64,000 bases of DNA from Thermosynechococcaceae cyanobacterium MS004 (lineage in GTDB: Bacteria; Cyanobacteriota; Cyanobacteriia; Thermosynechococcales; Thermosynechococcaceae): assembly GCA_022402525.1 (NCBI GenBank), contig JAKRSB010000103.1:83304-147303 (forward strand). The letters are read 5' to 3'. The notes under the pieces were generated by a model. The model had not been told where the DNA came from. It made no database searches and was given only the letters and a program-made list of their open reading frames with translations. Positions within the stretch are counted from its first letter, which is position 1. Each line of letters starts with the position of its first letter. A program made the position numbers and the translations under genes. Shown piece after piece: positions 18,266 to 27,565 of this stretch.

Positions 18266-18342
18266 TGCCTCTGGCTTTTTGCTCAAGGCCTTTCGCCCGT
18301 GACGCCTAGTCAGGTTTAGCCTGCGATCGCTGATCGCTTGGG

Positions 18343-19260
18343 CTACAGCCTAAGCTGGGTATAAACTTGACTCGCGGCACGGTGTAGTAAGGAATGCCGA
18401 TACACAAGGCTTTCCCGATCCTTGCTGTAGCCACCCCCAATCACGCAGGCTACTGGGCATCCCTGACTCACACAGGTACTCAGTACCTGCATTTCACGAC
18501 GAAAGAGTCCTGTATTGCTGAGGGCTAACTTTCCTAACACATCGTCTTGATGGGGGTCAACGCCAGCATCGTACAGTACAAGGTCGGGTCGAACCTGCGT
18601 CAGCAAGTCCGGCAAATACTGCGCCAGGGTTCTGAGGTAGGCTTCATCTTCCATTCCCTCCGGTAAGGAAACATCCAAATCGCTGCGCTGCTTTTTTCCA
18701 GGGAAGTTACTCTCACAGTGCATTGAAAAGGTAAAGATGCTGGGGTCATCCTGAAAGATATAGGCAGTCCCATCCCCTTGGTGTACGTCTAAATCGACAA
18801 TCAAAACGGTTCTCGCTAACCCTTGAGACTGGAGCACCCGCGCCGCGATCGCCAAGTCGTTAAAAATACAAAATCCTGACCCGTAGCTTGGAAAAGCATG
18901 GTGGGTGCCTCCGGCGGTGTTACAGGCCATTCCATGCTTCAGGGCAAGCTGCGCCGTCAGTACAGAGCCGGCTACGGCAATACAGGTGCGGTGCGCGAGG
19001 GCGGCACTCCAGGGCAGGCCAATGCGCCGTTGAGCCTTGGCATCTAAAGTACCCTGACAATAGGCCTCAATATAGTCTACGTCGTGAACCAACGCCAGCC
19101 ACTCAAGAGACGGCAGTTCAGGCTGATGAAACTGATCGGGGGTTGCCACACCGTCATTGAGGAGCTGCGCGTACAGCTCACTAAATTTCTCCATCGGAAA
19201 CCGGTGGCCATCAGGAAGCGGCGCAACATAGTCGCGGTGATAAACAATGGGAAAACTCAT
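18343..19260 (-). CDS. Histone-deacetylase-family amidohydrolase
   Basis: The 305-residue protein belongs to the zinc-dependent HDAC/acetoin-utilisation/acetylpolyamine amidohydrolase superfamily. It shows the His-His pair (AGGTHHAFPSYGSGFCIFND), the zinc ligands Asp and His in VDLDVHQGDGTA, the later Asp in YDAGVDPHQDD, and the catalytic-end GGGYSKD. Substrate in bacteria is uncertain: acetylated lysines, polyamines or other acyl amides. The start ATG at 19260 gives MSFPIVYHRDYVAPLPDGHR; a longer frame begins earlier without conserved residues. It is convergent with typA and just downstream of the FHA-pseudokinase gene. Confidence 0.9.
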   Translation of the reverse strand: MSFPIVYHRDYVAPLPDGHRFPMEKFSELYAQLLNDGVATPDQFHQPELPSLEWLALVHDVDYIEAYCQGTLDAKAQRRIGLPWSAALAHRTCIAVAGSVLTAQLALKHGMACNTAGGTHHAFPSYGSGFCIFNDLAIAARVLQSQGLARTVLIVDLDVHQGDGTAYIFQDDPSIFTFSMHCESNFPGKKQRSDLDVSLPEGMEDEAYLRTLAQYLPDLLTQVRPDLVLYDAGVDPHQDDVLGKLALSNTGLFRREMQVLSTCVSQGCPVACVIGGGYSKDRESLVYRHSLLHRAASQVYTQLRL

Positions 19261-19315
19261 GTCAATCCGCGAATATCTCCGAAAATTGAACCCTGAGGCA
19301 CCTAACGGCCAACCC

Positions 19316-20806
19316 CTACAGCAAAGCCTGGAGTCTATCAATCAGAGTCTTGGCTACACCGATGCGCTGTTCTGGGTCGGGGTGGGTGAGGGCATGGATG
19401 ATTTCAACCAAGGCCGGACTCAGGTTTGGCGCATCCTTAGCCTGGAGTCGAAATTCGCGATCGCCCAGCTGGTAGAACGCATCCGGCTCCTTACCTGTTA
19501 GCAAAAATAGCAAAGTCGCGCCTAAAGAGTAGAGATCAGAGCGTGTCGAAAACTCTCCCCGCGACTGCTCTGGAGAGAGGTATCCACTGGCACCCGTAAA
19601 GGTATTGACGCTAGAAATTTCCCCCTTTACCTTACCAAAGTTTACCAAGACCACCTGACTAGAACCATGGGCGATCGCAGGGCGAATGATATTGCTAGGA
19701 GAAATTGCGCCGTGGATATGAGATGGCGCTTGCTGTTGAAGGTAGTCTAGTAAGCGACTAAGCTCTAGCATCCACTGTATCGCCTGATATTGAGGAAGAG
19801 CACCTTGCCGCCCAACCAAGTCTTTAAGATTCGACCCATAAATCATTTCGCTAACCAAGTAGGGCTGCCCCTGCGCCTCAAAAGCTTCAAAGACCTTAGG
19901 CATACTAGGATGCTCTAACTGGCAAAGCTGGCGGGCCTGCTGCTCAAACCCATCTACCCACTTCTCACTTCTTAGCAATGCTGGTGATAGCGTTTTCAGA
20001 ACAACCGTATGGCCCGCCCTCCAGGCCAATAGCGTATTGCCAGAGGAACTCAGCCGCCTCAGCCCCGTAAACGGCCCAACCTCCTGGATTGGATGAATCG
20101 GGTAACCGCAGTCTGCACAAATTAAGGCACCTTCCGATGCGCCCTTATGATCGCAAGGCTGAGGCGGCAAGGCAGCAGCGCTCTCTGCCGTGAAGATGGC
20201 GTAGCGACCACCCACATAAAAAGGAAGCGCAGCAATAGCGGGAACAAAATCTAGCTGAGATGACGTCAGGAAAGCCTCTGATAAGCCTGTCTTTGGTAAG
20301 CCTACCTTGGGTAAATCTCCTTGCTGGTTGACCGAACTCTCGCTATTCCCCTCAAGTTGGTCAAACTCTTCCGCAATCAATTTTGGGGTCGTGTTTGCAA
20401 GCACGTCTTTGGTCACGTCTTTGGTAGAGGTGTCTTGCGCGATTGATACTGCTTCTGTCCCTGGTTCAATCGAAGTTTTTTGAATCTCTGGCGCTTCTGA
20501 AGACTGAGCGTCAATGGTGACTTGAATGTTAGGGCCAGAACGCGCGAGTCGGATGATATTGCCTGTTTCTAGTGCAGCCTGCTGAACGCGCTTTCCATCT
20601 AAATAGGTGCCGTTCGTGCCCAGATTAACAACTTCCCACTGGTTGTCGGTGAATCGAACCTCAACATGATATCGAGAAACCACGGCGCTATACAGCACAA
20701 CATGATTGTCTACCGCCCTCCCAATGCGAACCACAGGGTCATGATCAAAACTCCAGCTTTGCACTGGAGTGGACTGAACTGGATGCAGGAGCGTTAAGAT
20801 AATCAC
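19316..20806 (-). CDS. FHA domain fused to a Ser/Thr pseudokinase
   Basis: The 496-residue protein has an N-terminal FHA domain (about 10-100: IGRAVDNHVVLYSAVVSRYH, NLGTNGTYLDGKRV), a long linker, a small CX2C element near 225-235 and a protein-kinase-fold domain (about 245-496). The VAIK lysine is kept (TVVLKTL), but the catalytic HRD is HGA (His365, Ala367), the DFG Asp is Asn389 (NFG) and the alpha-C Glu position appears to be Gln. It should therefore be catalytically weak or dead and act as a phosphothreonine-reading scaffold. The start is a GTG at 20806. The next gene upstream on this strand encodes another FHA protein, so the pair may work together in signalling. Confidence 0.85.
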   Translation of the reverse strand: MIILTLLHPVQSTPVQSWSFDHDPVVRIGRAVDNHVVLYSAVVSRYHVEVRFTDNQWEVVNLGTNGTYLDGKRVQQAALETGNIIRLARSGPNIQVTIDAQSSEAPEIQKTSIEPGTEAVSIAQDTSTKDVTKDVLANTTPKLIAEEFDQLEGNSESSVNQQGDLPKVGLPKTGLSEAFLTSSQLDFVPAIAALPFYVGGRYAIFTAESAAALPPQPCDHKGASEGALICADCGYPIHPIQEVGPFTGLRRLSSSGNTLLAWRAGHTVVLKTLSPALLRSEKWVDGFEQQARQLCQLEHPSMPKVFEAFEAQGQPYLVSEMIYGSNLKDLVGRQGALPQYQAIQWMLELSRLLDYLQQQAPSHIHGAISPSNIIRPAIAHGSSQVVLVNFGKVKGEISSVNTFTGASGYLSPEQSRGEFSTRSDLYSLGATLLFLLTGKEPDAFYQLGDREFRLQAKDAPNLSPALVEIIHALTHPDPEQRIGVAKTLIDRLQALL

Positions 20807-21018
20807 GTTTTCTCAATAACCATTGTCTTAATAGTCGCTTTCTCAATCAACCCATTGAAGAACGTCTAGTCTCTTAATAAGAGTTCGTTGACCAAAAATC
20901 TTTTGCCAAAAATCTCTTGTAAATCTGAAGCCCAGAGATCTAAGGAGTAGCGACCCAAAATTTTATCATTCAAGCTTCATCATTCAAGCTTTATCATTAA
21001 AATCTAATTATCAGAACT
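20807..21018 (-). other. Spacer between the two FHA genes
   Basis: The spacer holds small duplications: CAAAAATCTTTTGC/CAAAAATCTCTTG near 20894-20920 and ATCATTCAAGCTTC/ATCATTCAAGCTTT near 20965-20995. No terminator with a T-run was recognised, so transcription through the pair is possible. Confidence 0.4.
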
Positions 21019-21753
21019 CTAATACAGCTGGAAGATAAAAGTCACTAAGTCTCCCTTCCCTAAGCTAATGCGATCGCCCTTGCGGAGCGGATGCTTTGTG
21101 CCGACCGTCAGAGGTAGGCGATTCACATAAGTCCCGTTAGCGCTACCCACATCCTCCACAAAATACTGGTCGATCTCTAGGTGAATGGCGGCATGCACTC
21201 TGGAAACAACCTCGGAATGGGGAAAATTTCCCACATTAATATCGGGAGGAACGCGACCGTTGGGCTTCCCTAGATACGCCACAACGCCATAGTTGTTCAG
21301 ATCAATCAGCGTGTTGCTCTGGACATGCAATAGTTTAGCGGATTGAGACTGAATTTGAGTATTGGAGATGTCGGAGTCCTCCAGATCATTGAGCGCTGAG
21401 GGTCTGGTTTCGCTCACCTTTTCGGAGGGTGAATCTGGGACAATCTCTGGCGTGGTGGCCACACTCTCCTCAGATAGCATCAAAATGGGTTCGGGTGGGG
21501 GCGGCTCTGGCAACAATCGCTCTCCCCGCGTGCTTTTTTCGTTGACCCGCTGTGGCTGGGCCAGAGGCTGCGGTGCTAGGGGTCGCTGGGTCAGCTGTAG
21601 ATTAAAACCACATTGACTACAAAAATGAGCCGTTGCTTCAACCAAGGCACCGCAATTCGAGCAGCTACTCGTCTTCGGAAGCTTTACTCCACAAGCTTCG
21701 CAGTAAGTTGACCCATCTGGGTTGTGATGAAGGCAGTCAGCGCAGACAATCAT
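21019..21753 (-). CDS. Double zinc-ribbon FHA-domain protein
   Basis: The 244-residue protein has two N-terminal zinc ribbons (CADC...CEAC at about residues 4-21, CSNC...CSQC at about 31-48), a Pro/Ser-rich linker and a C-terminal FHA domain (about 150-240: GKPNGRVPPDINVGNFPHSE, VVSRVHAAIH, VGSANGTYVNRLPL). FHA domains bind phosphothreonine peptides. It lies upstream of the FHA-pseudokinase on the same strand, 212 bases apart, suggesting a shared phospho-signalling role. No enzymatic domain is present. Confidence 0.85.
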   Translation of the reverse strand: MIVCADCLHHNPDGSTYCEACGVKLPKTSSCSNCGALVEATAHFCSQCGFNLQLTQRPLAPQPLAQPQRVNEKSTRGERLLPEPPPPEPILMLSEESVATTPEIVPDSPSEKVSETRPSALNDLEDSDISNTQIQSQSAKLLHVQSNTLIDLNNYGVVAYLGKPNGRVPPDINVGNFPHSEVVSRVHAAIHLEIDQYFVEDVGSANGTYVNRLPLTVGTKHPLRKGDRISLGKGDLVTFIFQLY

Positions 21754-21886
21754 AATAGAATTGCGGATTATAGGGACTTTTCTTTCCCCTGAGGTGAGGC
21801 AGGCTTGCAGTGCAAGCGAAACGTGAAGCAGATTTTAGCTTTAATTCGCTTTGATTCTCGGCGCTACTTTTTTTATCGTTACTTTT

Positions 21887-22627
21887 TTAGGACGCGATCT
21901 TAAGTCCTTCACCGGCATCTGCATCCAGCAGCCAAATTAGTTTTCCCTCTGGTCGAATAAATCTAGCGGGGTAGTCAAAAGAATTGGCGTCTTTTGAAAA
22001 AATAGCCTGGAGGGCAGGGCGTTTATTTTGCCCAGCCACCAGAAATAAGGCGCATCGGGCGCGATTAATGAGGCCAATGGTGAAGGTCAGCCGGGGGTCT
22101 GCGCCACGATTGCCCACGCCAATCCAGCGATCGCATACATTCAAAACTTCTGTCTGAGGGAATAGGGACGCCGTATGTCCGTCATCGCCAAGCCCTAGCA
22201 AGACGACGTCCAAGGCTGGTATCTCGTCTGCACTTCCCCCTTCCTTGCCCCCAAAGAAGCGCGATAGATGCTGTTCGTAAAGCTGGGCAGACACTGCGGG
22301 ATCTGCGTCCTGGGTGGGCATGGGGTGGATATGCTCAGCAGGAATGGGCACCTGATCCAGCCATGCCCGCCGCGCCATCCCTTCATTGCTGTCAGGGTGA
22401 TTGGCTGGAACGTAACGCTCATCCCCCCAAAAAATATGGACTTTATCCCAAGGTAAATCTTGCTGAGCCAGGCTCTCATACAGCGGTTTGGGTGTAGAAC
22501 CACCGGATAGGGCTAGGGTAAACTGGCCGCGCTGAGCGATCGCTGTCTGGAGTTCAGCACAAACCAGGAACTGAGCGCGGTCAACCAGAGCGTCTAAATC
22601 CTTTAAAACTTCAACGCTGGATTCCAT
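21887..22627 (-). CDS. pgl: 6-phosphogluconolactonase
   Basis: Pgl hydrolyses 6-phosphogluconolactone in the oxidative pentose phosphate pathway, important for dark metabolism in cyanobacteria. The 246-residue protein shows ALSGGSTPKPLYESLA, the WGDERYVPANHPDSNEGMAR motif and the GLGDDGHTASLFP motif, all diagnostic. The length is normal. Its start overlaps the end of the DUF3370 gene by 17 bases, so translation may be coupled. Confidence 0.95.
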   Translation of the reverse strand: MESSVEVLKDLDALVDRAQFLVCAELQTAIAQRGQFTLALSGGSTPKPLYESLAQQDLPWDKVHIFWGDERYVPANHPDSNEGMARRAWLDQVPIPAEHIHPMPTQDADPAVSAQLYEQHLSRFFGGKEGGSADEIPALDVVLLGLGDDGHTASLFPQTEVLNVCDRWIGVGNRGADPRLTFTIGLINRARCALFLVAGQNKRPALQAIFSKDANSFDYPARFIRPEGKLIWLLDADAGEGLKIAS

Positions 22628-24242
22628 AAGCTGATTGCTGGGTAAGGGGCGGGTTCGCTAGGGTCTGAACGGTAAGCACCTGGGGCGGTGTTGCATCTGG
22701 CGGATAGTAATAGTCTAAACTCACTAGCTGACTTTCTTTGGGATTCATTTTGAGAATCGCCAGAGGTTCGCCCTGCTGACCCTGCCGCTGAGTAATATGA
22801 AAATAGCGCTGCTGGGGCACGCCGTCACTGCTATATCGGAGTCGAACAGTTCCCCGAAAAAAGGCTTGCTCAGGTAAAGCCCGAAAGAACCGAAGCCCCT
22901 TATCCCACACATCCTGCTTCAGTGGGGTCTGAATTGAAATGGCAACATGCTCCTCTACCTTTCTGGGATTGTAAAGCGGGAGCGTGAGGTGATAATGAAC
23001 GCCATAGTTGCCATGGGAGAGATAGGCCGTATCTGGGTAGCGCTTAATCATCGGCGCGCTTTGAATTTGCCCTGTCCCAAAGGTGCCACGGGGCAGGGTA
23101 CTCAAGCCGTAGGAAAAAGCTTCTCCCCCTGCTGGAATGGTGAGCTTCTTGCTTTTTGGGGTATCGGTCACTTGCGCATGCCACTGAGACCCTTGGCTCA
23201 CCCCAGACACACGCCCATAGTAGAACCGATCAGTTCTCGTTCCGAGGGGAGAAGGCGGACGATCGCGCGGGTTGACGAGGTCGCCCTTGATGACCAAATT
23301 TTCCCAGTCAGACTTTTGGGGAATGCCTTCTTGCCCGGTGGGTGAAACTGGTGCGTGCATGGCGAGGTAAGCCATGTAAAGGGGACCTGTGCTATGTAGC
23401 TCCATCAGCGTAGAGCGCGTATTGGAGGAAGACGCTGAATTAAGCTGAATACGATTGAGCGCGGGATTTTGCTGAATCAAGGACGGAATCATGATCCGTG
23501 AGTTTGGGTTCCAGGGGAGCCGGGCAAAGGCAGGGCGAGGCACCGGAATCGGCAGATTCATTAACATGCTCGACTGCTTTGGCCCTAGCGTAATGCGTGA
23601 TGGCCAATGAGCCTGGCGGTTATTGCGCAGCAGCGCATCGGTCAATCGACCCCCTGGCCCGGAAAAGACCCGTCCAAATGGGTTTTCGAGCAGGGAGGGA
23701 AGATCAATATACGGCGCATCTGGGGTGCCTAGAAAGCTAGCCGCCTTTAACACATTCAGCGTGATGCTGCGGCTAGGGCTTGGGTTATAAATCAGAATCC
23801 CGTTGTATAGCGTTGGGGTGGTGTCAGGCTTATCTGTTTTGGCAATGTGGTGGGCAAACAGGTCAAAACGCCCTTGAAAGGTATAGCCAAGGTGGGCGCT
23901 AGGGTTTTGCTTCCCTTCGCCTGGGAACGTAGACAGTAAAATGCCAGGGGATCGAACCGCTTCAGGACTGTTGCTGTTAAAAACCGGAATTGAGTTGAGG
24001 CCGCCGGGCAGCGGGCGAATATCCTGGGGCTGAAGCACCTCGCGATCGCTAATCAGCACCTGACGGGCAATGGGGTATCCATTGGCGGAGGCAATTGACA
24101 TTTGTCGGGCGATGGGAGCCTGTTTTCGCCCCTTGGCTGTAGAATTCTGCTGAGAAAGGGATTGTTGTGCAGCCGCTTGTATAACTGCTGTCTGTGCAGC
24201 GGCTGTAGATGCAACCGCTGTGGCTGTCAAAATAGAAAGCAT
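22611..24242 (-). CDS. DUF3370 family protein, probably exported
   Basis: The 543-residue protein matches the cyanobacterial DUF3370 pattern: RPLPGGLNSIPVFNSNSPEA near residue 80, then GILLSTFPGEGKQNPSAHLG, and the NGRLRS-like PFGRVFSGPGGRLTDALLRN. The N-terminal 25 residues are Ala-rich and could be a weak signal sequence, consistent with cell-surface or periplasmic location. The function is unknown. It overlaps pgl by 17 bases at its 3' end. Confidence 0.8.
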   Translation of the reverse strand: MLSILTATAVASTAAAQTAVIQAAAQQSLSQQNSTAKGRKQAPIARQMSIASANGYPIARQVLISDREVLQPQDIRPLPGGLNSIPVFNSNSPEAVRSPGILLSTFPGEGKQNPSAHLGYTFQGRFDLFAHHIAKTDKPDTTPTLYNGILIYNPSPSRSITLNVLKAASFLGTPDAPYIDLPSLLENPFGRVFSGPGGRLTDALLRNNRQAHWPSRITLGPKQSSMLMNLPIPVPRPAFARLPWNPNSRIMIPSLIQQNPALNRIQLNSASSSNTRSTLMELHSTGPLYMAYLAMHAPVSPTGQEGIPQKSDWENLVIKGDLVNPRDRPPSPLGTRTDRFYYGRVSGVSQGSQWHAQVTDTPKSKKLTIPAGGEAFSYGLSTLPRGTFGTGQIQSAPMIKRYPDTAYLSHGNYGVHYHLTLPLYNPRKVEEHVAISIQTPLKQDVWDKGLRFFRALPEQAFFRGTVRLRYSSDGVPQQRYFHITQRQGQQGEPLAILKMNPKESQLVSLDYYYPPDATPPQVLTVQTLANPPLTQQSAYGIQR

Positions 24243-24806
24243 TCCGCTCTAACCTTAGTAGACCAATCTTCAAGATTCGGCAAAAGTGGTTGCCAGTTTT
24301 GTCGCCCCCGCTGTTATTCCCCCCAAGCCCAAAGCCTCTGTTGTTTTACTTTTAATTGTTTTACTTTTAACTTGCGTCTTTGGCTTTGCTCTTTGGCTAT
24401 ACCCGTTGGTTTCGTCCTGAATAGGCTTCAGGATTCGCTCCTGGTTTGTTGTTTTTGACTTTATCTCTTCCGCCACGGATGCCTTTGTGATCAGTCTCTC
24501 TCCCCCTGTGTGACTTTTGCCATTGCTTAGCGTTCCATCCTGCTGCCATTTTGGGCGCTGCAGTGTTTGCATTGGAGTCGGGAGCAGCGCGATCGCCCAA
24601 GACCCAAAAGCCGCCAAAAGCTGACAGACTAAAACGATCCCCCGTTGATCCCCAAGATGAATCTAGGAAGACTGATTGAGTTGATCAGCTTAGTCAGCCC
24701 CAAGATTAACACTCGTTAATCAACTCAGTCAATTTCTGGAGCCCTTTGAGAAGGCTTCTATGTTTTTCTCCCTCAAGATGAAAATGGTGATTTAGTCACG
24801 GTTTGG
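24243..24806. other. Gap between DUF3370 and cbiT
   Basis: This 564-base gap has a small duplication of TTGTTTTACTTTTAA near 24343-24371. A 115-codon minus-strand frame at 24270-24617 has low-complexity, Lys/Thr-rich composition (KTQVKSKTIKSKTTEAL) created by that duplication and no recognisable domain, so it is not called a gene. Nothing else is evident. Confidence 0.4.
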
Positions 24807-25424
24807 CTACAGTTGCTTATCCCCGCTCAGGATAAAGATCGGATCCACAGCGGTAAACACCTGGTTATTGCCGCGCATTTCTAGGCGATTAATAACAGAC
24901 TGCACCACCTCAACATTAAAGGCCTGAAGCTCTGAGAAAGACTCTGAGATGGCGTAAAGATGCTCTAGGGAGGTGGCCGTTGCCACCACTCGCCCACCAG
25001 GGATCAGGTACTGCCATACCTGACGCAGGATTTCGCGCACAGAGCGTCCGCCTTCTAGGCAGACTCGACTGGGAATAGATTTTAAGGCTGCTAGGCATTC
25101 TGGGGCGCTTCCCTGAACCACTTCAACATTGGCTACGCCAAAGTGATCGCAGTTGGTGCGAATAAGGTTGGTCACATCTTCATCGCGCTCAATGGCAACG
25201 ATTTGCCCAAGGGTGCAAATTCGGCCCACTTCAACGGGTATCGTGCCCGTACCTGCTCCAATATCCCAGAGGACCGTATCTAGCTCCAGTCGGAGTTGGG
25301 AGAGGAGCAACAAACGAGTTTCCCGTTTAGTCATGGGGATGCCGGGAAACTGTTCAAAGAGCTCATCGGGGATGCCAGCGCTCAGGTAGGGCCAAGGGCT
25401 GGGCTGGGAGGAGGAGGTAGGCAT
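24807..25424 (-). CDS. cbiT: Cobalt-precorrin-6B C15-methyltransferase CbiT
   Basis: CbiT methylates C15 and decarboxylates the acetate side chain in cobalamin ring synthesis. The 205-residue protein has the family opening GIPDELFEQFPGIPMTKRET and the SAM-binding motif LWDIGAGTGTIPVEVGRI with the acidic residue in AIERDEDV. The partner CbiE is absent here, so the two domains are encoded separately in this genome. The ribosome site and start are straightforward. No other cobalamin gene is in the window. Confidence 0.9.
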   Translation of the reverse strand: MPTSSSQPSPWPYLSAGIPDELFEQFPGIPMTKRETRLLLLSQLRLELDTVLWDIGAGTGTIPVEVGRICTLGQIVAIERDEDVTNLIRTNCDHFGVANVEVVQGSAPECLAALKSIPSRVCLEGGRSVREILRQVWQYLIPGGRVVATATSLEHLYAISESFSELQAFNVEVVQSVINRLEMRGNNQVFTAVDPIFILSGDKQL

Positions 25425-25517
25425 AATTCAGGTTTTGTCTGGATCATAGCCCCAAAACAATAGCCGTCCTGAAACAATCGCGTTTTTGCTATCGCGTTTT
25501 TGCTGCGTGAAGCTGGG

Positions 25518-26660
25518 CTATTTGACGTTGAGGACAGCTAGACCCGTACCGGGATAAAAATGACTCAAAATCTGCTGATAGCTGAAGTTTTTGAGGGCAA
25601 GCTGGTTTGCGCCATTTTGACTCATTCCAAAGCCGCTATGGGCCTCTTGAACAATCTGATCTGTGGAGGCATAGAGTGACTCCACAACGCCCCCTTGATA
25701 GGAAATCAGCAGTCCACGGGTTGCGTTGACCGCAAGCTGGGTGGATTCAGCCTCAGATTCCACTCCGCTGTAGGCCTGCCATCGTGGGGTTGCCCCTAGG
25801 TCATAGTGGTCGCCGGCTGGGCGCGTCATGTGTACCACCGCATAGGAACGTGCAGCGATCGCTTGGGCCTTGAGGGCTTGTGCGGGCCAGGAGGCCGGCA
25901 TCTCTGCCCCGACAACGCTATAGAGATAGGATTCAAGATCTACATAGTTAACGGCCAATACTTTCCCCGATACCTGGAGAAGCTGCACTGAACCGCGATA
26001 CCAGCGTTCGCCAATGTAGACGAGACCGTTAGGGCTGCGGGGCTTGACCCAAACGACCGATGGAGTCTGCCAGCTCCCTACCTGTAGCCCAGTGTTTGAG
26101 GGAAATGCGGTCACAGCAGTCTGAGGGCTGAGGCTGCCCAAGACGCGGCCGCTTTGGTCTGTAACCACTCCCGCATCAGATGTTGCGATCGCCACTGTGT
26201 CAACATTGCGAGCGATCGCGACGCGCAGCGGAATCGGGGGAAGGTTAGTCGCTGGTTTAGGCGCTTCCCCTAGGGCTAAGGCGGCCTCGTGTCTGCTAGG
26301 GACGGACGCGGCTGTTTGGGCGTTTTGAGTTTGGAGGTTTTGAGTTTGCTGGACTGGTTCCGATTCTTGTCCTGGTTCTTGCTTTGATTGGTACCGCTGA
26401 CTTGACCCAAGCTGACCCTTGGTAAATGCTGTCAAGGCTTGGGACGGCAGTTGGGGCTGGAGTGCTGAAGACTTTGAGACAAAGATGCCCTCTTGCGCAA
26501 GAAGCTGAGCGACGGTGAACGGGGGAGGCGCGATCGCGGTTGGAGTCGTGGGGGGTGCAGACCCTTGAAGCTTAGCCGACCCTAACAAAAAGGGAAGACA
26601 GAGTGGCGCGACATGCCAGATTCTGAGTGACTTTAGGAAGGATAGAGCGCTGAAATTCAT
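25518..26660 (-). CDS. SpoIID/LytB-domain protein, secreted
   Basis: The 380-residue protein has a hydrophobic signal-like segment near the start (WHVAPLCLPFLLGSAKL), a low-complexity Gln-rich linker with a QTQNLQTQNAQT duplication, and a C-terminal SpoIID domain with the typical NYVDLESYLYSVVGAEMPAS, AQAIAARSYAV and the catalytic-region ATPRWQAYSGVESE. SpoIID proteins are lytic transglycosylases acting on denuded glycan; in cyanobacteria they probably remodel peptidoglycan. ATG 26660 is preferred over an upstream TTG at 26726 because the signal segment begins there. Confidence 0.85.
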   Translation of the reverse strand: MNFSALSFLKSLRIWHVAPLCLPFLLGSAKLQGSAPPTTPTAIAPPPFTVAQLLAQEGIFVSKSSALQPQLPSQALTAFTKGQLGSSQRYQSKQEPGQESEPVQQTQNLQTQNAQTAASVPSRHEAALALGEAPKPATNLPPIPLRVAIARNVDTVAIATSDAGVVTDQSGRVLGSLSPQTAVTAFPSNTGLQVGSWQTPSVVWVKPRSPNGLVYIGERWYRGSVQLLQVSGKVLAVNYVDLESYLYSVVGAEMPASWPAQALKAQAIAARSYAVVHMTRPAGDHYDLGATPRWQAYSGVESEAESTQLAVNATRGLLISYQGGVVESLYASTDQIVQEAHSGFGMSQNGANQLALKNFSYQQILSHFYPGTGLAVLNVK

Positions 26661-26964
26661 GCTAAACAATGGAAACTTCTGAGTAACTGCTGGATCAGTC
26701 AAAATACTGAGACGAGAGAGCTTCAATGCTTACCCCAAAACCTGGTCGAGAAAATCTTACAAAGCCTAAGGTAGAGCGTCCTAAGGTAAAGTGTCATTGG
26801 TGTCATAAGGATGGAATGCTCTCTACACTTTTATTGAAACCATCTCTACCCTAGCTGTAGAAATACATTTGCTGTTCAAGAAGGATTCCCCCATCTAATC
26901 GTTCCCAGAAGCCGAAAGGCATCCTTCACTTTGGAGTATGTATCTTGGGGTACGTATTTTGGGA

Positions 26965-27030
26965 CACAGGTTCATGAGGGTACAGGTTCATGAGTGCACA
27001 GGTTCATGAGGGCACAGGTTCATGAATTGT
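26965..27030 (+). repeat. 16-bp tandem repeat, four copies
   Basis: The unit CACAGGTTCATGAGGG is repeated four times with one to three changes per copy; the last copy ends in AATT. Confidence 0.85.
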
Positions 27031-27088
27031 CTCGATTCTATTTACAATACTCTGGACAGTTTTTGAAGACAAACAGGCTTTTGAAGAT

Positions 27089-27158
27089 AAAGATTTGAGG
27101 CCAAAGATTCGGGGCTAGAGATTCGGGGCTAAAGATTCGAGATCAAAGATTTGAGGCC
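27089..27158 (+). repeat. 14-bp tandem repeat, five copies
   Basis: The unit AAAGATTNGRGGCC is repeated five times without gaps; the first and last copies are identical (AAAGATTTGAGGCC). The array ends 11 bases before the AAGGA ribosome site of the following gene. Confidence 0.9.
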
Positions 27159-27182
27159 AAAGTTATAGAAGGACAAGTGAGT

Positions 27183-27377
27183 ATGGCAGTAATTGACTGC
27201 AAGCTGCGGGTAGCAACCACGTTTAACAGCTTTTTTGGCCCTGTTGTGTTTGAACCAGGTCTAAATTCCCAGATTCGTGACCCCCTCTGGCGTAACTTGA
27301 AGGCCAATAATCCGGATGTGAAGGCGCTGCTTGCCAAGGGGCTGCTCGTTGAGGTTGAAGCAGAACTAAAGCCCTGA
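27183..27377 (+). CDS. Small conserved-looking protein, unknown function
   Basis: The 64-residue protein (MAVIDCKLRVATTFNSFFGP at the start) has a hydrophobic, evenly structured composition with no membrane segment. ATG 27183 follows AAGGA at a good distance; the GTG at 27177 is too close. It could be a small cyanobacterial protein of unknown role; the family was not recognised. It is convergent with the small membrane-protein gene at 27380. Confidence 0.65.
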   Translation: MAVIDCKLRVATTFNSFFGPVVFEPGLNSQIRDPLWRNLKANNPDVKALLAKGLLVEVEAELKP

Positions 27378-27379
27378 GA

Positions 27380-27565
27380 CTATTGCCCCATAGGATTTTG
27401 AGGTGTCTGGGTTTCAGGCACTACCCCTGGCAATAGCTCCTTGGCCTGGTTTTCAAACTGCATGAGGCCGTAGTTGACCGCGATCGCAAGGCTGTAGCTC
27501 AGTACAAGGGTAAGGGCTATACATCCGGAGATCCCGATCAGAATTTGTTGAGTGAGGGGCTTCAT
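27380..27565 (-). CDS. Small single-span membrane protein, unknown
   Basis: The 61-residue protein has one membrane segment (residues 8-30, ILIGISGCIALTLVLSYSLA), a short basic start and a Pro-rich tail (LLPGVVPETQTPQNPMGQ). An AGGTCATCCT site precedes the ATG. No family was recognised. It is divergent from ndk, which starts 122 bases away. Confidence 0.6.
   Translation of the reverse strand: MKPLTQQILIGISGCIALTLVLSYSLAIAVNYGLMQFENQAKELLPGVVPETQTPQNPMGQ

Larger units (their letters stand above)
26727..27182. other. 456-bp intergenic region rich in tandem repeats
   Basis: The region between the SpoIID gene and the 64-residue gene has no credible frame apart from repeats. It includes CCTAAGGTAAAG-like duplicates near 26765-26790, a 16-base repeat (26965-27030) and a 14-base repeat (27089-27158) that ends just before the ribosome site of the next gene. 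Confidence 0.6.

Noticed and set aside
19247..19501. Plus-strand frame opposite the HDAC start and pseudokinase end
   Set aside because: It is a shadow frame of two recognised genes on the other strand.
24270..24617. Minus-strand 115-codon frame upstream of DUF3370
   Set aside because: Low-complexity KTQVKSKTIKSKT-type composition generated by a DNA duplication, with no domain and no clear ribosome site; it does not extend the DUF3370 signal region in frame.
26965..27158. CRISPR-like array
   Set aside because: Units are directly adjacent, degenerate and lack spacers; these are tandem repeats.
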